Shown piece by piece: positions 1-8,113 of a DNA stretch of 64,000 bases. Position 1 is the stretch's first letter. Every line of letters starts with the position of its first letter. Location: positions 310,001-374,000 of the forward strand of contig NZ_FUYN01000003.1 of NCBI RefSeq assembly GCF_900168025.1, read 5' to 3'. The DNA is from Acetoanaerobium noterae (lineage in GTDB: Bacteria > Bacillota > Clostridia > Peptostreptococcales > Filifactoraceae). The notes beneath the pieces were generated by a model. The model was not told the DNA's origin. It made no database searches and was given only the letters and a program-made list of their open reading frames with translations. Position numbers and translations under genes: made by a program.

Positions 1-368
1 ATAAAAGCAACTATCCCTACTGTAGAGCCCCACTTATCACCTTTCACTAAACCTTCAAACATGTAATTCGAAAAACCCACTTCTCCATATGGTTCGAAGA
101 ATTTAACACCATTAGTAACCTTTTGACCTGAATCATCCAAAACGTACTGAAATGTCTCTGAATCTACAACAGTTCTCGTTTTTTCTTCACCATCCACCAT
201 ATAGGTAACATCCTTTGTTTCAAAATATCCCTGTGGCACAACATATGTAAGAACAGCAGCTAAAAGCACTACAAAGAAAATAATTACATAGGTATCAGGT
301 ACCTTATAGCTTCTTTCTAACATACTCTTGGATTTTGATTCTTTGAGCTCATTCTTTTTAATTGACAT
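1..368 (-). CDS. YfcC/DcuC-like carrier, N-terminal part (runs off the window)
   Basis: This is the first ~122 codons of a membrane transporter that continues beyond base 1. The start ATG sits 7 bases after GGAGGG. After a charged cytoplasmic tail of about 18 residues comes a hydrophobic helix (about residues 23-45) ending in YVVPQG, then a long outer loop (FETKDVTYMV and onward) and the beginning of a second helix. This opening is typical of the YfcC / C4-dicarboxylate anaerobic carrier group, whose members take up dicarboxylates, amino acids or peptides. The substrate cannot be told from this fragment. A sigma-54-type promoter precedes it and a sigma-54 activator gene lies just upstream, so inducible control of uptake of a fermentable substrate is likely. 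Confidence 0.75.
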   Translation of the reverse strand, partial: MSIKKNELKESKSKSMLERSYKVPDTYVIIFFVVLLAAVLTYVVPQGYFETKDVTYMVDGEEKTRTVVDSETFQYVLDDSGQKVTNGVKFFEPYGEVGFSNYMFEGLVKGDKWGSTVGIVAF

Positions 369-406
369 TATATTTCCCTCCTTTTTATAAGTTCGCTTAA
401 GCAAAG

Positions 407-422
407 AGCAAAATATATGCCA
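407..422 (-). promoter_or_regulatory. Sigma-54 (-24/-12) promoter of the YfcC-like carrier
   Basis: The minus strand reads TGGCATATATTTTGCT. It has the invariant GG and GC dinucleotides exactly ten bases apart, against a consensus of TGGCAC-N5-TTGCW. The predicted start is near base 396, giving a 28-base leader with a good ribosome-binding site before the ATG at 368. The sigma-54 activator gene lies directly upstream and rpoN is also in the window (31235-32581). The match is seen directly; its use is inferred. Confidence 0.75.
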
Positions 423-477
423 ATTTATCAGAATTATCAAAATTCATTAACGTTAATATATAATTACACATAAAAAA

Positions 478-552
478 ACTACTGATTTAACTCATCTGCA
501 TATATTATTACTTAATACTTTAATAAATTCTGCATATTTAAAAATCAGTAGT
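478..552. repeat. Inverted repeat between the sigma-54 activator and the carrier promoter
   Basis: ACTACTGATTT at 478-488 is matched by its reverse complement at 542-552, with a 53-base A+T-rich spacer. It lies about 80-155 bases upstream of the predicted carrier transcription start, where sigma-54 activators usually bind. It could instead be a weak terminator of the activator gene, but no clean U-run follows it. Confidence 0.4.
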
Positions 553-587
553 ATTTGGTTTTGTAATTTAATTTTATAATTTTTTAG

Positions 588-641
588 TTTTTTTGGATGT
601 TTTTCTGATATTTTTTTGGATTTATTTTAGTTTTTTGGATG
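588..641. repeat. Three direct repeats of TTTTTTGGAT
   Basis: Three copies of a T-run followed by GGAT lie at about 588-598, 611-621 and 631-640, spaced roughly 20-23 bases, just after the activator's stop codon. They may be activator sites or only low-complexity DNA. No function can be assigned. Confidence 0.3.
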
Positions 642-652
642 TTTATTTGAAT

Positions 653-2380
653 TTATAGACTATCGGTTATAGCTTTCTTTCCTGTTTGAGTAATATATAG
701 CCCATAGCTGCCTTTAGCTTTTCCTAATAGCTGCTTACTCTCAAGATTTTTTATAATTTTTCTAATTTGGTAATCTGAAATTTTATGTCCACTATCTGAC
801 ATTTTAATAATTATTTTTTCCCTGCTCGCAAGCTCTCCTTTAGAAATCAAGTTATGGATGGCAATAAGTGCAGATTTTTCGTTGATACTTAATTCAATAT
901 TTATCTTATCCTTTATACTTTCACTACTAATGCCAAAAAATCTATCATCTGGCAAACTAGATATATCTAATATTTTTTCATCGCATACTGCTGACATGTA
1001 CATCAGAGTATTTATAAGCTCTCTTATATTCCCAGGCCAATCGTAATTTATTAATACATCCAATACCCTGCCATCAATACTCCTTGATTTCATTTCTTTA
1101 GATTCAAATGTGCTTTCAATAATAATAGGAATATCTTCTTTTCTGTGCCGAAGTGCAGGAAGTCCTACATACCCCATCTTAAGTCTATAATACAAGTCTT
1201 CTCTGAATTGTTTTTCCTGTATCATCTGGCGTAAATCCTTATTAGTAGCTGCTATTATTCTTATATCTACAGGAATAATTCTATCCGCTCCGACTCTTCT
1301 TATCTCTTTTTCTTGAAGCACTCTAAGAAGCTTAGATTGCATTTTTATAGAGATATCTCCAATTTCATCCAAAAAAATTGTTCCTTTATCCGCTTGCTCA
1401 AACAGTCCTATCTTTCCACCTTTCTTTGCTCCTGTAAATGACCCTTCTTCATATCCAAAAAGCTCAGATTCAAGTAGCTCATCAGAAATAGCAGAAAAAT
1501 TAACTGCAATAAATGGAGCTTTATTTCTCTTTGAAGCATTGTGAATCGCTGAGGCAAATAGCTCTTTTCCTGTTCCACTTTCTCCATCGATAAGTATAGT
1601 TAAATCCGTTTTAGCTAGCTTCTCTGCTCTTATTTTTGCTTCAACAATTTCTTCACTTTTCCCTTTTATATCATCAAAAGAATACTTAGCATAATAGCCT
1701 TTCCCAACGATATTTTGTCTTAAAAATTTTTCTGTTTTTTCATTTTTTTCACTAAGCATCATAATTTTTTTTGATAAATCTATGATTTTATTAGAATATT
1801 TATTAGCAAAAATCTTTATTCTATCATCGAGGATATCCAATTTTTTTAGTATATTGACTATAGTTACAAAATCTAAAATCCTAACACCTATATCATAAAC
1901 TTCATCTATTCCTTTCGGTGTTTTGTCTATTTCTCCTGGAGTGATGGCAATCTTAATATCCTCTGGCATTTTGATTATGCCTGGATGATAAGGAATTAAG
2001 TCAAGATAGTCTATACCTAAATCTACAAGCTCTTGTATCCCTTGCTCAGCACTTTCCTTCGTGTCATTTACAAATACTATTTTCTGATTTTTCGGGAGCA
2101 TCATAACTCTATCTAGATATTCATAGGATATCATTCTTTTTCCAATTATATAGCTAGTTAGTTTATATTCTTTCTCTATCTGACTGAATTCTTTGTAAGA
2201 CTCGCTGCTTGAAAATACAAATAAATCGCTATTTAGTTCTGGCTTTATACCTTCATCTATCGTGTATCTTATAATTTCAGCTTCAGCTCCTATATACTCT
2301 ATCAGCTGGCTATATAAAGCATCCTGAGTATATCTACTCCCCGCAATCAACATTATTTTCTTTTTCTGCTTTATAACCAT
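653..2380 (-). CDS. Sigma-54-dependent transcriptional activator (AAA+)
   Basis: This 575-residue activator opens sigma-54 promoters by ATP hydrolysis. The AAA+ domain is complete: Walker A GESGTGKE at about residues 266-273, the sigma-54 contact loop GSFTGA at 313-318 (serine at position 2), and Walker B GTIFLDEIGD at 333-342. The N-terminal ~200 residues form an unassigned sensory domain, followed by a short predicted helical linker. The C-terminus (about 505-575) looks like a winged helix rather than the usual Fis helix-turn-helix. The start at 2380 is chosen because GAGGAGGGG lies just before it. A 34-codon upstream extension has no ribosome-binding site. The -24/-12 promoter of the next gene downstream makes the carrier its likely target. 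Confidence 0.9.
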   Translation of the reverse strand: MVIKQKKKIMLIAGSRYTQDALYSQLIEYIGAEAEIIRYTIDEGIKPELNSDLFVFSSSESYKEFSQIEKEYKLTSYIIGKRMISYEYLDRVMMLPKNQKIVFVNDTKESAEQGIQELVDLGIDYLDLIPYHPGIIKMPEDIKIAITPGEIDKTPKGIDEVYDIGVRILDFVTIVNILKKLDILDDRIKIFANKYSNKIIDLSKKIMMLSEKNEKTEKFLRQNIVGKGYYAKYSFDDIKGKSEEIVEAKIRAEKLAKTDLTILIDGESGTGKELFASAIHNASKRNKAPFIAVNFSAISDELLESELFGYEEGSFTGAKKGGKIGLFEQADKGTIFLDEIGDISIKMQSKLLRVLQEKEIRRVGADRIIPVDIRIIAATNKDLRQMIQEKQFREDLYYRLKMGYVGLPALRHRKEDIPIIIESTFESKEMKSRSIDGRVLDVLINYDWPGNIRELINTLMYMSAVCDEKILDISSLPDDRFFGISSESIKDKINIELSINEKSALIAIHNLISKGELASREKIIIKMSDSGHKISDYQIRKIIKNLESKQLLGKAKGSYGLYITQTGKKAITDSL

Positions 2381-2404
2381 CCCCTCCTCCTGACAATTAA
2401 TTGA

Positions 2405-2433
2405 TTCAATATAGCGAAAAAAGATGATACAAT
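2405..2433 (+). promoter_or_regulatory. Sigma-A promoter of the MFS permease
   Basis: TTCAAT at 2405-2410 and TACAAT at 2428-2433 are separated by 17 bases, with a TG one base before the -10 element (extended -10). The start would fall near 2440, leaving about 40 bases of leader to the ATG at 2481. Confidence 0.55.
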
Positions 2434-2480
2434 CATATCTATATAATAGAACATAATTTGAGAAAGTAAGAGGAAATTTC

Positions 2481-3698
2481 ATGAAAAAATCATTAAATAT
2501 TTCATATAGTGCTGTCCAAGGCTCATATTGGATGTATTTTGGCGCTATAATGAGCTTTGCATCTGTTTTTCTACTCAGTAAAGATTATACCAATTCAGAA
2601 ATAGGTGTTATACTTGCACTTTCCAGTATAGGAGCTGTAATTCTCCAGCCTATTCTAGCTGATATGGTGGATAAAATGGAGCAAAAGCCACTCATTTTGC
2701 TTACTAATATAGTAGCCATTGGGCTTATATTTGGAACAGCTTCCTTATACCTATTTAAAATGAAATCCTTAACCTTAACTATAGTATTTATAACATTAGC
2801 TGCTTTTATGTCATCTCTTCAGCCTATAGTAACGTCCATTGCCTTTCATTATAGCACTGCTAGAAATCCAATAAATTTTGGAATGTCTCGTAGCTTTGGT
2901 TCTGTCTCTTACGCTGCAATGACTAGCATATTAGGTGCTATGGTATATAAATATGGCACAAATGCCATTCCTACGGCTGGAATAATAATTCTTTTTTTGC
3001 TTATTGTATCTCTTTTAACTACTGCATCTATATCCAAAAAAGCAGTAATTGAAGCTGATATAGATAACATAGATTTAAATAAAATGCAAAAATCTCAACA
3101 AAAGATAAGCCTTGCAGAATTTATACGCCGTAATAAAAACTTTGTAATCTTTTCATTTGCAGTAATGCTGATTTTTTTCCAAAATTCAGTGCTTAATAGC
3201 TACTTGATTCAAATTCTTGAAAATGTAGGTGGAAACAGTAATCAAATGGGCCAATTATTTTCTTTCATGGCTGTGCTAGAGCTACCTGGACTTTTTTTCT
3301 TTACTCAAATCAGAAAAAAGCTCAGCTGTCAGTTTATGCTCAAGCTATCCTCTGTAGCCTTTTCATTTAAAATATTTCTAACATATTTAGCTGGCTCAGT
3401 TAGCTTCATCTATATAGCATTTTTATTTCAGCTCATCTCTTTTCCTTTATTTTTATCCTCAAGTGTTCATCTTGTCGATGAAGTTATGGATAAGAATGAG
3501 GCTGTTAAAGGTCAATCTCTCATCACTAGCATGATGACTTTAAGCACTGTATTTGCAAGCTTTATCGGAGGATTTGTACTTGATTTAAGCGGTGCTTCTT
3601 CTCTCTTGCTTATCAGTAGCGTTTTAGCAGTGATTGGAACTATAGTTGTATTTGTTATTATTGATAAAATCAAAGATTCGAAAAGCCTTATTGAATAA
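2481..3698 (+). CDS. Major facilitator superfamily permease
   Basis: This 405-residue membrane protein has about twelve hydrophobic helices in two halves, joined by a charged loop around residues 190-215. The opening (SYSAVQGSYWMYFGAIMSF) and the segment AFHYSTARNPINFGMSRSFGSV are like the LacY / nucleoside-H+ symporter branch of the MFS (the MFS_1-like group). In that branch the RSFGS segment follows the sixth helix region. The ribosome-binding site is AAGAGGAAA before the ATG. It is divergent from the sigma-54 activator and convergent with the c-di-GMP operon, so it is probably a single-gene unit. The substrate is unknown; sugars or nucleosides would fit the family. Confidence 0.8.
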   Translation: MKKSLNISYSAVQGSYWMYFGAIMSFASVFLLSKDYTNSEIGVILALSSIGAVILQPILADMVDKMEQKPLILLTNIVAIGLIFGTASLYLFKMKSLTLTIVFITLAAFMSSLQPIVTSIAFHYSTARNPINFGMSRSFGSVSYAAMTSILGAMVYKYGTNAIPTAGIIILFLLIVSLLTTASISKKAVIEADIDNIDLNKMQKSQQKISLAEFIRRNKNFVIFSFAVMLIFFQNSVLNSYLIQILENVGGNSNQMGQLFSFMAVLELPGLFFFTQIRKKLSCQFMLKLSSVAFSFKIFLTYLAGSVSFIYIAFLFQLISFPLFLSSSVHLVDEVMDKNEAVKGQSLITSMMTLSTVFASFIGGFVLDLSGASSLLLISSVLAVIGTIVVFVIIDKIKDSKSLIE

Positions 3699-3712
3699 GA
3701 CCCTCGCCTATT

Positions 3713-3765
3713 AAAGCAATAAAAATAGCTACCAATTAATTATTAGTAGCCATATTTATTGCTTT
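3713..3765. terminator. Bidirectional terminator overlapping the 3' end of the EAL gene
   Basis: AAAGCAATAAA at 3713-3723 pairs with TTTATTGCTTT at 3755-3765. Inside is a second stem, TAGCTAC with GTAGCCA. The flanks are A/T runs on both strands. It ends both the permease mRNA and the c-di-GMP operon, and overlaps the last ten codons of the latter. Confidence 0.7.
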
Positions 3766-5976
3766 TTCCAACGAAACCGGCTTGCTATAATAATAGCCTT
3801 GAGCTATATCACACTCATGCTCTGATAAATAATTCTTTTGATTTTGGCTTTCGACTCCTTCTGCAATTACAGTGAGTCCTAGCTTATGAGCCATAGAAAT
3901 TATATCCTCTGCTATTGAAGTTTCAGAATTATCCTCAGTTATCCTATTTATAAAGCTTCTATCAATTTTGAGCTTATCTATATTCGTCTCTTCAAGCATT
4001 GAAAAAGAGGAATATCCTGTGCCGAAATCATCAAGTGATATTTTTATTCCAAATCTACGAAGTCTATCCAGTTGATTGTTAACAAGCTCAAAATTATCAA
4101 TAAGCAACGACTCTGTAATTTCTAATTCTATTTGGCTTTTGTCACAATCGCATTCCTCTATTATGCCTAGAATAGTTTTTACAAAATCACTTCTAAGGAT
4201 TTGAGCTGCTGATATATTAATTGCTACCCACTGATTAAATATATTGTGCTGATTTAAAGTTTTAATAAACTCGCAAGATTTCTTCAAAACAAAATTACCT
4301 AATTCAACTATAAGAAGTTTTTCTTCGGCAATAGGAATAAATTCCATAGGCGAAACATGGCCTAAATCTCCTGACTTCATCCTAGCTAAAGCTTCGAAAC
4401 CAAGTATTTTACCTGAAATGATATCTACTTGAGGTTGAAATTCTACATATATAATTTCCTGCAAGGGATCTGCTAATGCCTTTCTTAATTCACGCTCTAT
4501 TTTATTTTGTCTAATTAAAGCCTCTTCCATGTCTTTATTAAAAAACACATAGTTTACAAAGGTATCCCTTTTTACATTTTTTAAGGCAATAGCTCCATTT
4601 TTCATAATTCTATCAAGCTCTAAATCCTCTTCATCCAGCTTAACTATTCCTAACTCTACTGTAAGTGAATAATCGCTATTGCTTAAGTCAAGGGATGTGC
4701 TAAAAACATTGTTTATTTGGGCAATTAAGCTCAATATTTCATTTTCATCTGTATAATTTTCTACAAACAATAAAAATCTATCAGATTCCATTCTAAATAA
4801 TGTAGTTTTTACAGTATTTATATTTTTGAGATTTAAAGCTATTTTCTTAATTACTTCATCTCCAAAAGCATATCCATAGGAAATATTTACTGCGCTGAAG
4901 TTTTTTATATTGATGAAAATAAGTGCCTGATTTTGAACATCGCTTTTAGCTAGCAACGGCTTTATATATTCTTCAAAGTAATGCTTGTTTGGGAGATTGC
5001 TAAGCTTGTCATAAAACCCTATGTCAAAATACCTTTTGCTTTTACTATAAAAGCTACTGACAATGTATCCTAATATACATAGTACTATCAAATAAATTAC
5101 TAAGCCATTCATAATAATAAGCCTAGAGCTTTGTCTTATAGACTCAGTATCATAATATATTGCCAAGGTTCCAATCTTAACTCCATCAAAATTAATAGGC
5201 TGATAAAATTGATAATACTCATCGTTTTTATTTTGAGCAATAAATCCCGATTCTTCGTTCTTTTCAATGATTTCCCTGATTCTAGGATTAGTTATCTTTA
5301 CTCCAGTCAGATTATAATCAGTGCTATTTACAATACGTAACTCATTATCTATAAATAATACTTTCTCAAGAGAATTAATCTCCTTAAGTGTTCTTATAAG
5401 ATTTTGAATCTCAAAATCGTTTAAAAACTCATGAATTTTTTCAGCCCTTATACCTATTTGAACAAAAGAGCCATTGTCTAGCTTATAATATCCATATTTG
5501 AAATACACTCCAGACTCCGTGTCAGGTCTAATCTCTTCTATTAGACTATTGCTGTTACCTGTCATAAAATTATAAACTGGATGCCCCTCAAAAGCTTTCC
5601 ACCCAATGTACTCTTTGACATTTGTCTTTACAATTACTCCTTGAGGATTGTAAATATGGATATCGTCAACTCTATATTCATCAGCCAAAGCATCAAGTTG
5701 ACTGCTTTCTAAGGTATTTAGCTTAGTAGCTATACTTTCGCTAGCTATATAAAGTTTTTCTTCAAGCAGCTCAGATATTATTTCCTTTGCATTTGCAGCA
5801 TTTGACAAATTATTTGAATACCCTTTAGCTATTTTAGTAGTTTCTTGGTGAAGTAGGTTGTATTGGCTCTTTATTCTATCTTGTAGCACAATAAAAGTTA
5901 TCATGGAGTAACACATCGAAAGAATTATAAACAATGCTATATATTTCTTAGAGTCTACTGCTTTTAGTTTTTCCAT
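3736..5976 (-). CDS. Membrane GGDEF-EAL protein, probable c-di-GMP phosphodiesterase
   Basis: The 746-residue protein has a helix at about 12-31, an external sensor region to about 285, a second helix at 287-310, a GGDEF-like domain (320-480) and an EAL domain (505-740). The GGDEF signature is degraded to MESDRF (396-401), so cyclase activity is unlikely and the domain may only bind GTP. The EAL domain keeps its metal and catalytic residues: FEALAR at 527-532, N587, E618, DDFGTGYSS from 649, K670, AEGVE at 705-709 and Q726. It should therefore hydrolyse c-di-GMP to pGpG. It is the last gene of the operon with the diguanylate cyclase and the solute-binding lipoprotein, 39 bases after the cyclase. 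Confidence 0.9.
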   Translation of the reverse strand: MEKLKAVDSKKYIALFIILSMCYSMITFIVLQDRIKSQYNLLHQETTKIAKGYSNNLSNAANAKEIISELLEEKLYIASESIATKLNTLESSQLDALADEYRVDDIHIYNPQGVIVKTNVKEYIGWKAFEGHPVYNFMTGNSNSLIEEIRPDTESGVYFKYGYYKLDNGSFVQIGIRAEKIHEFLNDFEIQNLIRTLKEINSLEKVLFIDNELRIVNSTDYNLTGVKITNPRIREIIEKNEESGFIAQNKNDEYYQFYQPINFDGVKIGTLAIYYDTESIRQSSRLIIMNGLVIYLIVLCILGYIVSSFYSKSKRYFDIGFYDKLSNLPNKHYFEEYIKPLLAKSDVQNQALIFINIKNFSAVNISYGYAFGDEVIKKIALNLKNINTVKTTLFRMESDRFLLFVENYTDENEILSLIAQINNVFSTSLDLSNSDYSLTVELGIVKLDEEDLELDRIMKNGAIALKNVKRDTFVNYVFFNKDMEEALIRQNKIERELRKALADPLQEIIYVEFQPQVDIISGKILGFEALARMKSGDLGHVSPMEFIPIAEEKLLIVELGNFVLKKSCEFIKTLNQHNIFNQWVAINISAAQILRSDFVKTILGIIEECDCDKSQIELEITESLLIDNFELVNNQLDRLRRFGIKISLDDFGTGYSSFSMLEETNIDKLKIDRSFINRITEDNSETSIAEDIISMAHKLGLTVIAEGVESQNQKNYLSEHECDIAQGYYYSKPVSLEKAINMATNN

Positions 5977-6015
5977 AGTTAACTCCTTTCACCTAAGATC
6001 TACAAACTCCTAAGC

Positions 6016-8103
6016 TTAAAGTTCAGTCCAGTTACCCTTATTATTAAATTTAGATATATAAAGCGCTTCATCTGCTTTATTCAATAAATCCTCGTAATCT
6101 GTAGGCCAGCTATCAATCCAAGCAAGTCCAGCAGATATACCAATACTATAATCCTTTCCATCTGGAAGCTTTATAGTATTGCCTTTAATATATGAAAAGA
6201 ACTCATTCATACAGTCTTCTATTTCTTGCTTGCTCGTAAACCCATAAAGGAGTAAAACAAACTCATCCCCAGAGCGTCTTCCAAGCAGCATCTTGTTTCT
6301 CTGAGTTATGTTATTAAGTCTTTGAACAGCTTCTTTTATATAGAAATCGCCCCATTTATGGCCATAGGTATCATTCATATTTTTCAGATTATCTAAATCA
6401 AACATAACAAGTGCAGAGCTTTTTAATGGATTTTTATTTAATAACTGCTCCATATAGCTTTGAAAAGCTCTTCTATTTAGAAGTCTAGTAAGCGGGTCAA
6501 TATCTCTATCTCTTCTTATTTGAAGTTTCTCCTTCATCTCTTCAGTAATATCTTGAATGACTCCAATTGTAGTATCTGAAGAATCAGTCATCTTTAGCTT
6601 AACCCATCTCGGATATTCTAGATTTAGTTTATAAACGCCTTCCTCATTTTCCTCAGGATTATTTAGAAGCTCGTTTAGTTTGTTCATAAAAGTGGTTTTA
6701 TTTTTATCATCAAGGTCTAATATAGTGTAAAGCTTTTCTGTTACAAAAATGTCATCACTGTTATTTTTTATTTCAAAAGCAGCGATTGGCAAATCAAATA
6801 GCGAAATTACTCTAGTTAGTCTAGATACAGACTCCAGTCTTTCATTATTGGCTTCCTGCATAGCCTGTGCTAGCTCATCCACCTCAAGTAAACCAGTAGG
6901 CTCCACTATCATAATTTCATTTTTATTACTTTCCCTTACTTTTTTAGAAAGATCCACAATTGGTTTTGAAAATCTATAACTAAAATACACTCCTCCAAAT
7001 ATTCCTACTATTAGAGCTATAATAAAAGCTCCCCATAGTATACTTTGAGTTCTATACACGTATGAGAATAGTTCTTCTCCTCTCATAAATCCAACTAGAT
7101 ACCACGACTCTCCTTCAAAAGGTGTATTTGGTTGATACAGCTTAAGTTCTTCTACACTGGCATAAATATCATAACTACCACTGTGGTTTAAAAGCTTATA
7201 AATTCCAAAGTCTTCATTTTCAATAAGCAGATTTAGTGGTTCATTTTCTACTAAATATCTCTTTTGGAGTGCACTTACTATTACTGATGGTATGGGCTTA
7301 GAATCCTTTGTGGGTTTATGAGTTAAAATATAGCCAAGTGAATCCTTAAGCTTCAAATCAGTAGCTGGAAGCATTTTAATCATATGATTAAGTGTAACCT
7401 CTATTCCTACTATGCCTTTTAGGTTGTTCTTAGAGTCAAATATAGGCATAGAGTAAGTCATTATTTGCAAATCAGTATCCGACAATTTAAATGGCTTACT
7501 CCAGTAGCCTAAAAGTTTAGAGTCGTTTGATAAATTAGCAAGGTTAAGAGGCCTTTTTATAAAATCCTGATTATCACTTGTTAATCGTAAATCATAGCTC
7601 CACATCTGATCTAAAGGTACCTTGAGTTTTTTTGCTATTTCAGAGGGGCCAACTACTACATATAAATCCTTAAAAGAAAGATTATCCGACAAAGGGTCAT
7701 AATCTCTAAAATAAAGTCCCGGAACATTATTATCATTTATATCATCAGTAAGCAATATAAAAGCTCCAGTTGCCTTTGTAGTTCTCAGCATTTCTATTAA
7801 CTCTGAAGACAAATCATCTAGTAGCAGTGTATCTGTTTCATAGGTCTTAGAAAGCTTTTTTGATATTTGCGACAAAAAAGGGTCTACATTTGTCCATCTA
7901 TTTTTCATCTCAAGCTCTAAATATGCTTTTCTGCCTTGAACTTTATCGCTAAAGGATTCATAAGCATTTAATTTAGCTTGTCTTAAAACTCCTCCATTGA
8001 CTAAAACAGCTATTAAAAACAAAGACTGTATTACAATTATAATAATCGCAAAAATAGTCAATCTATATACAATTGAATTTCTTTGTCTCAATATCCGTCT
8101 CAT
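6016..8103 (-). CDS. Membrane diguanylate cyclase with Cache-type sensor, HAMP and GGDEF
   Basis: The 695-residue protein has an N-terminal helix (about 13-35), a large external region resembling a double Cache sensor up to about 350, a second helix (about 355-375), a HAMP segment, a PAS-like linker and a C-terminal GGDEF domain. The active-site signature is RSGDEF (SGDEF at 611-615), a variant found in active enzymes, and the substrate segment DLDNLKNMNDTYGHKWGD is intact. The product-inhibition site RxxD is altered to RNKM (602-605), so allosteric feedback by c-di-GMP is probably lost. It starts 10 bases after the solute-binding gene, so the two are cotranscribed. Confidence 0.92.
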   Translation of the reverse strand: MRRILRQRNSIVYRLTIFAIIIIVIQSLFLIAVLVNGGVLRQAKLNAYESFSDKVQGRKAYLELEMKNRWTNVDPFLSQISKKLSKTYETDTLLLDDLSSELIEMLRTTKATGAFILLTDDINDNNVPGLYFRDYDPLSDNLSFKDLYVVVGPSEIAKKLKVPLDQMWSYDLRLTSDNQDFIKRPLNLANLSNDSKLLGYWSKPFKLSDTDLQIMTYSMPIFDSKNNLKGIVGIEVTLNHMIKMLPATDLKLKDSLGYILTHKPTKDSKPIPSVIVSALQKRYLVENEPLNLLIENEDFGIYKLLNHSGSYDIYASVEELKLYQPNTPFEGESWYLVGFMRGEELFSYVYRTQSILWGAFIIALIVGIFGGVYFSYRFSKPIVDLSKKVRESNKNEIMIVEPTGLLEVDELAQAMQEANNERLESVSRLTRVISLFDLPIAAFEIKNNSDDIFVTEKLYTILDLDDKNKTTFMNKLNELLNNPEENEEGVYKLNLEYPRWVKLKMTDSSDTTIGVIQDITEEMKEKLQIRRDRDIDPLTRLLNRRAFQSYMEQLLNKNPLKSSALVMFDLDNLKNMNDTYGHKWGDFYIKEAVQRLNNITQRNKMLLGRRSGDEFVLLLYGFTSKQEIEDCMNEFFSYIKGNTIKLPDGKDYSIGISAGLAWIDSWPTDYEDLLNKADEALYISKFNNKGNWTEL

Positions 8104-8113
8104 GATAACGTCC

